Assembly (NCBI GenBank): GCA_014529385.2
Contig: CM043944.1
Location: 75,325,884 to 75,389,883 of the forward strand
Source: Adiantum capillus-veneris
Lineage: Eukaryota > Streptophyta > Polypodiopsida > Polypodiales > Pteridaceae
Length of the DNA: 64,000 bases
Reading direction: 5' to 3'
The position numbers were made by a program, and so were the translations under genes. Shown here one piece after another: positions 1-10,306 of this stretch. Below the pieces are notes generated by a model, which was not told the DNA's origin, searched no databases, and worked only from the letters and a program-made list of their open reading frames with translations. Within the stretch, counting starts at the first letter, position 1. Each line of letters opens with the position of its first letter.

Positions 1-935
1 CTAAAACTTACATGGTGGATCCAAAAATCAATTGCACGTGCTCTCTACATGCGATACTTTGTTGCCCCTAACATCAAGTCATGCCCCCATAGGGAGCGAG
101 CGATACTTACTTGGAAAAATGGTAAAGATCTGTGATATACCAACCCACATTACGGAAACGTTGATACAAGAATGCCAATGTTGAAATGTGGCACTAGAAA
201 AAAAGCGTGAAAAGAAGATCTTGCAAAGTTCTCAACTTGCAAAAGCATGCATTCAAAAGGCCAAAATCTTTTCAAAGGTAAAGAGCATCCATTGTCCATG
301 CGACAAGCTTGTGCTTTCAACTTCTCCACATCTACATGCATGAACCATGTCTTTGTTAGCTGCAACAAATTAACAAGCAATTAAACAGAGCATTAAAGTA
401 AGTCCTTTTAAAAAGCTATGTACATTAATAGTGTGCATAAAAAACATACCCAACTCTTGGACCTTTTTCCATAGGCCACTTCGATGAGATGCCCCATATA
501 AATCATAGTATAGAAGCCACAATTGATCGGATTTGGTTGAAGTGGTACCTATCAACAAATTATAACATTGTCAACATAGCTTATGCATGCAATATTCCGC
601 AAGTGATAATGTGGGGAACACACCGGCATTGTTTTTCATACGATCTCAATGCCACTCCAATTTTGGGAGCTCCAAGGCAGCGGCCTAGTTTTCGCTTGGG
701 AATGGCCACCCTAAGGCGATGCACATCCCACATATGGTTGATAAGGTCCACCCGATTGATGTAACGAACATTGCGCTTCTGGCACTCGGTGCTTGCAAGA
801 CATCTTCTCAAGGACAACATCTTTAGAGTATGTGTTGTTTTTGTCGGCCATTGAGCCACTATATAGTGAGTGTTCTATATTGCAATCCACAAGCGGTGTA
901 AGTTTCAATGTGATACTTGCTACTTTTGCACGTGC

Positions 936-938
<3 letters not shown>

Positions 939-976
<38 letters not shown>
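939..976. repeat. (CA)n microsatellite
   Basis: A perfect CA dinucleotide tract of about 38 bp. Confidence 0.95.
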
Positions 977-979
<3 letters not shown>

Positions 980-2027
980 ATTACTATCGGCTATGATTAG
1001 TTGAACCCATGCCCTCACACTCTTCCCCCTTTCCCCCAAAAAAAAAACCTATCTCTGATAAGCTTGAAGTTCCCCTGTACCAAGATCATGCTATAACTTC
1101 TAGTACTTACTCACTCACATGCATAACAGATTTTATTTGAGCCATACACAATTGGTACATTGCACCTTGAGTAGATTATCATTTATGTAAATATTCTCCC
1201 CCCGGACCACTTCTAAGAAGAAAAATCTTAAAGGGTTAAAACACCTCCACACTCCCAACAAACCCCCCCAAGTTAGCTAGTCTAGCTTGGGGCTTTGTAC
1301 GTGGTTGCCTCTTGTAAATTTCCCATCCCCTTTGACCCTCGTGTGAGTTTACTCTTAATAGGGGGCATGGCAAAAAAAAATTAACATGTCACTAAACGTG
1401 GCATTTTAATGCCTCTTAATTGCATCTTGTCCTTACGAGGACCTTTCACGCTCTTGCAACCCCCTCTCCCTTCATCGCATAACCCTCACTCTGGTGACCC
1501 AACTCACCTATGCAAACTCCTACCCTATCACTCTCCCTCTCAGCCTCCACTATGCAAGTCGAGGCGGTCGCATTGGCTTTCTGTTTGGAAATTCACACTG
1601 GCAGATTATACTGCTCGAATCCACACAAGCAGATTATACTGCTTATGGGGGATTCACCGCATGGAGCAAATCATGAGGCCTCAACCCTACAACACTGTTG
1701 TATAAAGAGGTGAGGGTGCTTTGGTCCCTCACTTAGCCTTGGTTGCGTTCGGTGTGTGTATGTGAAAGAGAGGAGTGAGTGTATTGTCGCTTACTGTGTT
1801 GTTATGGAGCTAACTGAACAACCTTTTCAATGTCGGTGATTACCAAGCTTGTGAAATTCTCTAGGTTTTTAGGTTAAACTTTGAAGCTTTTACTGGTAGT
1901 TACAATAAAACTTGTGTAAAATTTTCAATTTTCTCAAAGGAAAACTCAAAATCTAACCAGGATTTTACAATTTCACCCGGTCAAAATACACTAGACTTGA
2001 GATTTTTCTAAGCCCCAATTCTGGGGG

Positions 2028-2029
<2 letters not shown>

Positions 2030-2108
<79 letters not shown>
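2030..2108. repeat. (AG)n microsatellite
   Basis: A perfect AG tract of about 79 bp, preceded directly by a run of eight or nine G. Confidence 0.95.
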
Positions 2109-2109
<1 letters not shown>

Positions 2110-2364
2110 AATGGCTATTTTTGCGCATGGAGAATTTTGTACACATGTGAAAAACTTTCAAGGAGTAAGGAATAGTTGAAAGAATAGAGGTCTAGGGCTG
2201 TCAAAGGCAATCGTAGGAAGGTTGGAGGCCAGTGGCGTGCTGCATGTGGCTGAGGCCAGAGCTGAACCCGCGAATTGTCGGAGCTAAACACAAAATATTA
2301 TCAGTTTGTCGAACCCTAAGGATGTTCTTATGATGATAATCGCTGCTTCTGAGCGCTAGTGCCC

Positions 2365-2491
<127 letters not shown>

Positions 2492-2850
2492 TGCTGCCTT
2501 TTGCGACGGTGCCACCTACGACAACAAGAAAAGGGACCATTCAATGTTGATATACAACATAGGCCTTACATAACCTTTAATTGTTAAGGATTGGTCTGCT
2601 TCGTTACACAATTGCCTCCTGATGGTGCCTCTTCCAATGATGCCATTCAATCAAGTCAGGCCAAACTTGATGGGCCCAATAATCTGGGCTTGCGCATGAT
2701 CTCTAGCCTCACATTAGGGACACATTCACACAAATCTACCTACGCTATGCATCCATCTTGTGACCACACCAACTATGAAATCAGCTCACCATACAGAAAG
2801 AGAGGGTAAAACACAATCAGAGGCCAGCAGAGGAGTGTTCTCATCATTTA

Positions 2851-2873
2851 GAGAGAGAGAGAGAGAGAGAGAG
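2851..2873. repeat. (GA)n microsatellite
   Basis: A short perfect GA tract of about 23 bp. Confidence 0.9.
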
Positions 2874-2943
2874 GACCATAATTTTTGAAAGAACAATTGT
2901 ACGTTTCCTCTGTATTTCAACTTCCAACCCATAGGCTAGCCCT

Positions 2944-2948
<5 letters not shown>

Positions 2949-3033
<85 letters not shown>
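2949..3033. repeat. (AC)n microsatellite
   Basis: A perfect AC tract of about 85 bp. Confidence 0.95.
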
Positions 3034-3035
<2 letters not shown>

Positions 3036-3489
3036 TTGACTCACTCCAAAAACTGATTTTGGATCAAAGCGCGAGCATTTTCTTTTGAATTGGTTAGTTG
3101 AGAAAAATTTGGAAAAAGCTTCCTCCAAAAGCTCCCTCCATTCCCATCCCCGCAACATTTGACTAATTTAAAACCAAGGCAATATACCTAGTGGAAGGAT
3201 TGGTATGAAGATACAAAATGATTTGGATAAAACTGGGAGTAAAAACACTTGGATTAGAAGGGGTAGCGGCCTTCTGATCAAAACTTTATGTATATAAATA
3301 ACTATTTTAAGTCTTAAAAATTGGGCTATGTAATAACCTTATTTATAAACCCGTTTAAATTCACTTGTATCTTAAAAGAGTGATGAACTTTTTTATTACA
3401 AGTTCAAAATGAACTTAAAAAGAAACAAAATACACCTTATACCTTGCAAAATAGGAATTCATGATTACTTTGGACGATGGTAATTATTG

Positions 3490-3830
3490 AAGAGGTTGTA
3501 AGATGGACATGGATAACAAATGATATAATCCGTCGACACTTGTAAAACGTATTCAAAGCTAACATATGTGTTGTCTTGTTTGAATGGATGCAGGTGAGGA
3601 CTATCCTTTCTTGGAATTTTTTTGGCTTAGCTGTTGTCGGGCATTGATGCTCCAGACAATCAATACTGACTACACCATGTATAAAAACACTAGAATGAGA
3701 CCTCATCTATGTACAAAAATAATTCAAACACTCAGTTGTTTTTGTGCTACCCCGTGTCTCTCGTCTAAAGCCATCTGTCTCTTGAACTATTAAGTTCTTT
3801 TGTGTATACTTATTAATTTAAAACAGCTAC
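3490..3830 (+). repeat. Dispersed repeat R1, copy a
   Basis: This stretch aligns by eye with 37735-38085 in the same orientation. Shared landmarks are GGACATGGATAACAA, TCTAACATAT-like and TGGATGCAG segments, a CTAAAGCCA/TGTC block and a terminal TTGTGTATA-like AT-rich end before a CA-rich stretch. The copies are clearly diverged and I recognise no element class. Confidence 0.5.
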
Positions 3831-3875
3831 ACACATACACACGCACGTGCGCGCGCACACACGCACACACACACA
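3829..3875. repeat. Imperfect CA/CG-rich microsatellite
   Basis: An interrupted CA tract containing a GTGCGCGCGC core. Confidence 0.85.
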
Positions 3876-3948
3876 TTTCCTTTTGTCAAGCTCATCTATA
3901 TCCCCTCGAGAAGAACCCAACAATATCTCCACTCATTCTTCAAGTGCA

Positions 3949-3949
3949 A

Positions 3950-4036
<87 letters not shown>
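3949..4036. repeat. Compound (TC)n(AC)n microsatellite
   Basis: About 24 bp of TC repeats passes directly into about 64 bp of AC repeats. Confidence 0.95.
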
Positions 4037-4040
<4 letters not shown>

Positions 4041-4348
4041 TGATAGCAATGCCCATTTCGGCAATGCAAGAACGCACAAAAATAGCGGCATACCTTGGGG
4101 ATCACTTGGATATGAAGCCCCACACACTTCTCTTTCAATCTTTCTCGATTATCCACTCAACTTGAAACCCCAATGCACACACAGTGGGTACACCCTCAAA
4201 AGGAAGATGGACCGACTTGGTTCATTTTTGAGAAAATAAATGCAAAGCAAGTAAACTCAAAATTGCAAGAAGTACATTGATGTGACATTGTTGAGATTGA
4301 AGGTGTCTGTTTTCTTGCAAGAGAGAAAGAGTCAAGCTGCGAGCCTGC

Positions 4349-4351
<3 letters not shown>

Positions 4352-4407
<56 letters not shown>
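4352..4407. repeat. (GA)n microsatellite upstream of mnmG
   Basis: A perfect tract of about 56 bp, some 400 bp upstream of the mnmG start codon. A shorter GA tract follows at 4510-4525. GA/CT tracts are common in plant promoters; any regulatory role here is inference. Confidence 0.9.
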
Positions 4408-4410
<3 letters not shown>

Positions 4411-4766
4411 CATCAAGGGACCTGCGCTCCTCACCATCATCTCCACACACACACTTGCTATTGTGATCCCCGAGTGAAACCCGAATCGCATCCACCTGTG
4501 TGTGTGTGAAAGAGAGAGAGAGAGACCAAACGGGTCCCCACAACCTGCATTGTGCGCTGTCACAAACTAGGCTGCTCCTAATTTCCTGTAGGTGGCCCAA
4601 ACCTCAACCGATTCCTCCTGGATTGTTCTCTTGATCCCAAACTCCATCAACGACCTTCAATCGCATTGAAACAGCGGCCGTAGGTCCCACCTCCAAAAGG
4701 GGCTGTCAAATGATCACGAGGCATCCCATTGCCTGCCCCCGCGTGATACCCCGCTAAAGCGCTCCT

Positions 4767-4774
4767 TATATATA
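4767..4774 (+). promoter_or_regulatory. Candidate TATA box of the mnmG-like gene
   Basis: TATATATA lies about 28 bp before the start codon at 4802. A start site about 30 bp downstream would leave a very short 5' UTR, so either transcription starts just before the ATG or the true promoter is elsewhere. Confidence 0.45.
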
Positions 4775-4801
4775 CATTTAGTGCTTCTCATCCTCGTGAA
4801 A

Positions 4802-5039
4802 ATGGGCTCGCAGCCACTGACGATGCCGCCGCGAGCTTCGTCTGGATCCTATTTTCGGACCTTCTTTCTGTCAGGAGCACTGCTTTCTCGCCGAGCTTCT
4901 GGCGATGCCTTCTTACGCCACTCCCGCCTCCCGGTTTCCCTCCGTCGCCGTCACCAAGCTCCTCTGCAATTCAGAACCTCCTCCATCCATGACATCAGAA
5001 GCTTTTCTACCACCGTCACCACGCCCGTTGAGCTGCCAA
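4802..5039 (+). CDS. mnmG: MnmG/GidA-like tRNA uridine-5 modification enzyme, exon 1 (targeting peptide)
   Basis: This exon encodes about 79 residues rich in Arg and Ser and poor in acidic residues, as expected for an organelle targeting sequence. RSFSTT near residue 70 resembles a mitochondrial presequence cleavage site. The ATG at 4802 is the first in frame after a TAG at 4778. The exon ends at a consensus donor, GTAAGT at 5040-5045, in phase 1, and the split codon completes correctly with exon 2. MnmG works with MnmE, using FAD, to install the carboxymethylaminomethyl group on wobble uridine of organellar tRNAs. The function rests on exon 2; exon 1 itself is not conserved. The call as exon 1 comes from the splice fit, the open frame and the targeting-peptide character. 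Confidence 0.7.
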
Positions 5040-5558
5040 GTAAGTTATCAGACTCACTTCATTGCACATAGTTTTCATGACTTTCTTCAGGTTCGTCACA
5101 TTCTCAGTGTATATATCTCGATCACCATGTTGGCTCTGCATGTGCGCACAATGTTTTTTTTGGCAGTGTGACTAGCATTCAACAGTTCCTGCACATGAAA
5201 TTTGAAAGAGTTCGCTTTTCAACCATCAAAGTAGCTCCTTGTACTTTTCATAATGCAGAACTTTGCATGAGACAGAATTGTCACGGTTGATTTATTTGGC
5301 CTCCTTATAAGTGTGTGTTATGTAAAGAGAAAGTATGTACTTATGTATGCAGTGTCCTCTTGCACTCTTTTCATATTTCAACGAAGTTCCAATGTACCGC
5401 TCAAGTTGTTGCCAGATATTTTTTAATGCTGTTGAGTTCTATGTAGAGGGTCACCTTATAAGTACTAGACTGCATGCTCATTAAAGCTAGGTTAGCAACC
5501 AATGCCTGGTTTTTTTAATTTTTAGTTATACTAATTCTCAGGACTGAATGATTTTCAG

Positions 5559-5692
5559 GACAAGAAGATGAGGTTTATGATGTGGTTGTGGTTGGAGGCG
5601 GACATGCGGGCTGTGAAGCAGCCCTTGCAGCTGCAAGGTTAGGAGCTAGGACCTTGCTACTTACATTGAACCTTGATCGAATTGCCTGGCAG
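5559..5692 (+). CDS. mnmG: MnmG/GidA-like tRNA uridine-5 modification enzyme, exon 2 (FAD-binding N terminus)
   Basis: The exon encodes 45 codons including the split one. It carries the dinucleotide-binding signature [14 protein letters not shown] at about residues 88-101, followed by [20 protein letters not shown], which matches the N-terminal FAD-binding fold of the MnmG/GidA family. The acceptor is TTTTCAG at 5552-5558 and the donor is CAG/GTATTT at 5692/5693. Intron 1 is 519 bp. The family protein is usually 600-700 residues, so most of it is missing: the expected next segment with the Cys-Asn-Pro-Ala motif was not found downstream. The gene may continue past a giant intron or may be a severed 5' fragment. 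Confidence 0.85.
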
Positions 5693-7048
5693 GTATTTTT
5701 AAATCATGCTAGAGCATTGACAAACTTATAGGCTCGTGGAAGCTTGCAATTAAAAAATTAATTTTGGTTTATATTTATTCCCCTTTTCTGGATCTTTGTT
5801 TGCTATTTCGACTTTTATTCTGTGTGTTATCTAGTAGAGACCAAGGAAAGTATGGAAAACTTGAGTCTATAACTTGAAGCCCAAGTTCGTGTGGGATATT
5901 ATTTGTTAAGAAGTATTAAAGTTATAATATTTGGCCGACCTATGAAGGTGAAGGTGCCGAGTTTGAGGTACTGTTTTTGGGAAAGGGGTTCTGCTTATGA
6001 TGTGAGATGATGGCCATGATTTTATTGCGATCCATTGAGTGTGTTGGGGTTTTTCGTTGGTTGAGGATGACGTGGTGACAATAGATGGACTTTTTTGACA
6101 AGTTGAAGTCTATGAATGAGAGGTCTTTGCGCTGTTTTGTGAAGTATTGTTTCTTGATTTTATGGAGCGATACTTTACATTACCAAGAGGAGTCCTTAAC
6201 CTTGGAAAGTGTTTGAAGCCCTTTTTTGTTTAAACAACAAGATGCTCTTCTTAGTTTCATAGGTATGAAACGTCTGCACATAGAAAGGTTCTTCTTACTG
6301 TCTCTGGTTCCAAGAGTTTGGCAATTCTCAATGTCTCTTATATTTGACAAGGACAAGAGAAAAGTTTTGAAAACAGAGATTTCAAAGGAGTGTTTGTTTC
6401 TTATTGCAAACATGCAGAAGGACGAGAAAGGGGAGGCTCTTTTGCTACCTGCTCTTCGAAAGAGAAACTGTAAAGAGTTTCAAGGGTCATCTCCTAAGTT
6501 TACTCCTAGATCTAGGCAGTGAGAGCTTCTTTGTGCCTATGCACGTCCTTGTGAGGCTAGGCTCTCTTGTTTTGGCATTGGGCTTGCCCTAGATTTATTT
6601 TGGTTAAACCCGTTTCGACTTAATTAGTGGGCGCCTGTTAATGGCTTGTGACTTCTCATATCTTGCATTATTAGTAGTCTTGGGTGCTTTATGGAAATCG
6701 ACAAGCTCACAAAAAGGCATGGGAGTGATCGAATCTGTAGGGCCACATGTGACACTATGGTTGTTGAAGAGAGAACATGGAAATGGAGTAATCCACACTC
6801 TAGCAAAACCTCCTCAATCTATTGTCAGTCGGCATCCGACATCGCACGCTCCACCTCTAGGTCTCATCCTCTGAAATTGGATGATCATAAAAGAAGTGAT
6901 ATTGGAGATAGAAGAATTTCCCTTTGCCTACCAAAGTCAATTCCAACACTGTCAGGTGCAACGGAATTGAAATGGTGACATGATCTAGACGTTACACTTC
7001 CACTAATCTTCACTTCTTTCTTTGTGTTAATGATTGCAACTTAGCTTG
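5693..7048 (+). other. Intron 2 or flank of mnmG; no gene recognised
   Basis: AT-rich sequence with scattered short frames. One frame of about 98 codons at 6226-6522 has no recognisable motif. If mnmG is intact, this is the start of its second intron. It ends at a candidate TSD, AATAATGG at 7049, that recurs at 14658 on the far side of LARD-A. Confidence 0.5.
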
Positions 7049-7108
7049 AATAATGGTTCTTTTTATTTCCCCGAAGAGAGGAAATGAGAGAGAAGAGGTA
7101 AGAGTTCT

Positions 7109-7140
7109 GTGTGTGTGTGTATATATATATACACACACAG
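7109..7140. repeat. Self-complementary GT-AT-AC compound microsatellite
   Basis: A GT run passes into AT and then AC, giving a nearly perfect inverted repeat. It lies exactly where recognisable LARD-A internal sequence begins, so it may mark the 5' truncation point. Confidence 0.85.
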
Positions 7141-7897
7141 AACCCCCCTTTGAAGTATTATGTGTTCGCATGATTAGTCAGCACACATTGATTGAGTGTT
7201 TTATTCGTAATTGTTTTCTGTTTTTTAGTCAGCGTCTTTATGTGATCCCTTTTCATAGGCATGTCATATTGTACGTTGAGCACGATTCACTCATGAATGA
7301 GCACAGATGTATGCGGATTACTCATGAAAAGATGAAATGTTTGCACCCAAGGAATTTACATTCCATGTCTCTTCCTTGGCATGACACAGTCGTAGAAAGA
7401 GGACAAGAAGGATTGAGCATCAAGCATAGGGATTTCCATTGTGATTTGCCACAATTGATTGATTTAGATGAGAAAGACAAGTTTCGATTCCATTGTTTGC
7501 GTGTGTTTGATGAACGGTTTGACACTCCATCACTTTGTTCATCTGCATTGCATGCACAGTTTCTTCGAAAGCATAGTATTTTTCCATCACTTTACATGGA
7601 ATGGGTATGTTCATGTTTTTGTGTTCGAAGTGGTTTCATGAATTTTTTTTCTCGGAGATTCTTGAAGAAGGTAGACTCATGACTACAGAGGAAGTTGAAG
7701 CATGGAAGAAGCCACAAAAGATTTTGTGTCGCTTTCGGCGCAGCCCAAAGAAAAAGACTTTGCAGACCTTTATGGAGTTCAAGTATCGCACAACCCACAC
7801 ATCAGAGTGGGCCGGCGAAGAATCCTTTTCAGGATTCCCGACGCTGTTGGCGATCTCCCTTGACGCCATACAGTTTGGTACCAGTATCTCACTTTGA
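7141..7897 (+). pseudogene. LARD family protein, C-terminal part, frameshifted (copy A)
   Basis: This encodes the conserved C-terminal region of the unrecognised LARD protein. Landmarks shared with B and C are HSMSLPWHDTV, DEKDKFRFHCLRVFDERF, TPSLCSS, FRRSPKK and the end AISLDAIQFGTSISL. The stop at 7895-7897 abuts the polypurine tract. One base is missing at about 7585-7600, so the frame moves before the LHGMG segment. The N-terminal coiled coil is absent. In this copy a glutamine codon (CAA) stands where copy C has TAG. No known enzymatic motif is visible. Confidence 0.7.
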
Positions 7898-7908
7898 AAA
7901 GGAGGGGA

Positions 7909-9032
7909 TGTCACGTGACACATCCAACCCTTCGTGGACAAGCTACAGCATGACCAGGGTTCAGTTTAATCAAGTCAATCTAGAATAGGAAGTGTTTTGG
8001 CACTTTTGTGAGTCTGTTCGCACATAGCATGACCATCAGATTCCAATCAGAACCCATCAGTAGCATTTTTACAGTGCATAGACCTATTTTTCCTATTTTG
8101 AACATTTTTCACTTATTTATTAAGTGACTTTTGTTGGAAACTGGGTAGGGCAATTTCGCTAAGTTTGTATGTATAGAAACCTAGCGCTAGCACTTTCTGG
8201 CAAAAGAGGCAGCAGGAGCGCTTGCTCACAGGCAACTTCTCAGTAGGACCCCAAGATTCTCTAGCGTTTTTGCATCACAGCAAATGAGCTAACGTTTTTG
8301 GATCAAGAACCTAGATCAGCCAACGTTTTTGCATCTGCATCAACCCGGCGACAACAAAGTACATATCAGCACTAGCGTTAGTGGTTTGCACCAGCAGATT
8401 CACAACGTTTTTGCAGCAGGAACCATTTTCAACCCTAGCGTTTTTGGATCAGCATACCAGCCTAGCGTTTTGCAGATCCTTCGCGACGGAACAGTTAGAA
8501 GCATCAGCGTTTTCAGTTTTCAGCAGTTAGGCACAACAGAACGACCCCCGAACATCGCAGATCTCACCTTCCTGCAACAGATCCTCGCCGCACGGTCAGA
8601 TCTCGCGATGTTTGCAGTTTCAGCCCAAAAAACGCAGATTTCAGCATCTGCGTTTTCAGCGCATCGTCGTCGCATCGTCGCCATCGACATCGTCACCGAC
8701 ATAGAGTCAGATTTCAGCACATAAAGATTCGCAGATTTCAGCCATTAGCATTCTCAGATTCAGCCTGTCTCGTCGTCGTCCTCATCATCGGCAAGTCCAA
8801 GCATTGTAGAGATTTGTGCAATCATAAGTAGACCGTCCTCGCCATAGAGAGTGTGGACTTTGGAGAAGGGTTTGACAACATTCTGGTGTCGTATTCTTCT
8901 CTCTATCTCTCAATCTCAGCACCTTCATTCACAGTGTTCATCCACTTTGTTTGTGTCCATTGCACTCTCTCACTAAAGGAACAGAAAGCTCTCCCTTCCG
9001 TAAGTAAAAGGTGTTGGGATTAAAGTAAAAGG
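7909..9032 (+). repeat. LARD-A 3' LTR, first part
   Basis: The LTR starts at TGTCACGTGACA, has a TATA-like region near 8165-8180, and then a series of AGCGTTTTTGCA-like motifs at about 8259-8510. It continues with CGTC/CATC-rich and CTCTCT-rich stretches to 9010. The last part of the LTR lies beyond Copia-1 at 14589-14657. The final bases AAAGG at 9028-9032 are the Copia-1 TSD. Confidence 0.85.
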
Positions 9033-9045
9033 TGTTGGGATTAAA
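9004..9045 (+). repeat. 21-bp tandem duplication across the LARD-A/Copia-1 junction
   Basis: The 21 bp at 9004-9024 repeat exactly at 9025-9045. The unit contains both host bases (GTAAAAGG) and the first bases of the Copia-1 LTR (TGTTGGGATTAAA), so it arose after insertion. Confidence 0.9.
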
Positions 9046-9250
9046 GCCCAAGTGGCCTCTTATGCGGATATGGCAGGCCGCCCCCCTAACTCACTTACCT
9101 CTAACTCTTTGTATATACTCACATATACTTTGTGAATACTAAGTTAATTAGGAGATAACCCTTCTAACAGCTCTTTGCGTATTGTATTGTGTAAGCTCAC
9201 TGTGTGTGTGTGTGTGAGAGAGTCGACCCACGCTCCGCTCCGCGACTTCA
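9033..9250 (+). repeat. Copia-1 5' LTR
   Basis: 218 bp, TG...CA ends, and the same length as the 3' LTR. A TATATACTCACATATA stretch near 9112-9127 may be the promoter, and a GT microsatellite lies near the end. Confidence 0.95.
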
Positions 9251-9252
9251 AT

Positions 9253-9264
9253 TGGTATCAGAGC
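9253..9264 (+). other. Copia-1 primer binding site (tRNA-iMet)
   Basis: TGGTATCAGAGC lies two bases after the 5' LTR and is complementary to the 3' end of plant initiator-Met tRNA. Confidence 0.9.
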
Positions 9265-10306
9265 CTTGGTTCAATGCGGATTTGCGCAATCGCGCGCGCG
9301 CACACTTTTTCGGCAGATTCTGGATCCGGAGTTCGAAAATTCACACTCGGCGTTCCGGGAGCGTTTCCATCAGGTGATCTGGGGTTTTACCCTCCTTTCG
9401 AAGCCGTTTATGCCCTGAGAATTTCGTTCTGAGCACTACAGCAGAAGATAGATTTCAAACGCAAAGAAATCCGTCTTGTGTAGATTGGCAAGCAGGAGGT
9501 GGTCGACATCAATATCGGCATCGACATACATCACTTATTAGTCTTCAGAGCATCATCTATAGACCAGGTACACATATATATCGTCAGATATATATATTGC
9601 AGTCTGCATTGCTACTTCTTGTGCTTGCCAGGTTCCAGGGGAGGTGTGGCCATACGACGGCTTGACACCACTGGCATGTATTGTAGATTGATGTACTGTG
9701 ATTGTGGGTCTGCTAGTTGTGAGTCACGTTAGCAGACAGACCGCCGCAGCGGTCATAGGACAGTGATTGGTCTATTATAGGATGTATGCTAGTTCTGGGC
9801 AGTTTGCTGAGCCATCTGAGAGGGTCGTGTGTGAGGTTTTTTGAAGCCAAGCTCTGGGGGCTGGGTTACCCAGTGTGAGGTGGATTAGGTTGCTGGAGTT
9901 CCCCTCTACACGCATCCTCTTCGGCAACTTTTATCCCTTAGGATGTATGACTTTGTGTAGACATTGGATTGCATCTTATGCGTCAGGCCGTTGAGGCATT
10001 GTTCAGAGTTCGGTCTTGAGACAGATACAGGTTCTGTCTTTGCCCAGAGAGGAGACAGTGTATGCTTACAGGACAGCATATTACAGAGATTTTTTAGATT
10101 TGTCACTGGTCAGCTATTTATGATTGTTTTTTAGCTATCTTTTGGTTCCCAGAGCTCAGTTTACAAGGGAGACTCTGTCAAAAATTTTCAAAATACTGAC
10201 AGTTCCTGAGGAGAGGTGTTCAGCTTGTTGATTACAGCTTGTTTACTATGTACAGAGGCTAGTTTACAGGGAAAATTCTGCCGGATTTTTCTCAGGAGTA
10301 AACAGT
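9265..10306 (+). other. Copia-1 untranslated leader
   Basis: About 1.04 kb between PBS and gag start with no supported coding sequence. This is long for a Copia leader. Confidence 0.6.

Noticed and set aside
6226-6522. 98-codon frame in putative mnmG intron 2 as an exon
   Set aside because: No MnmG motif, no fitting splice sites found, and no other recognisable domain.
8329-8724. 131-codon frame as a gene
   Set aside because: It lies wholly inside the LARD-A LTR and is not kept in the other LTR copies.
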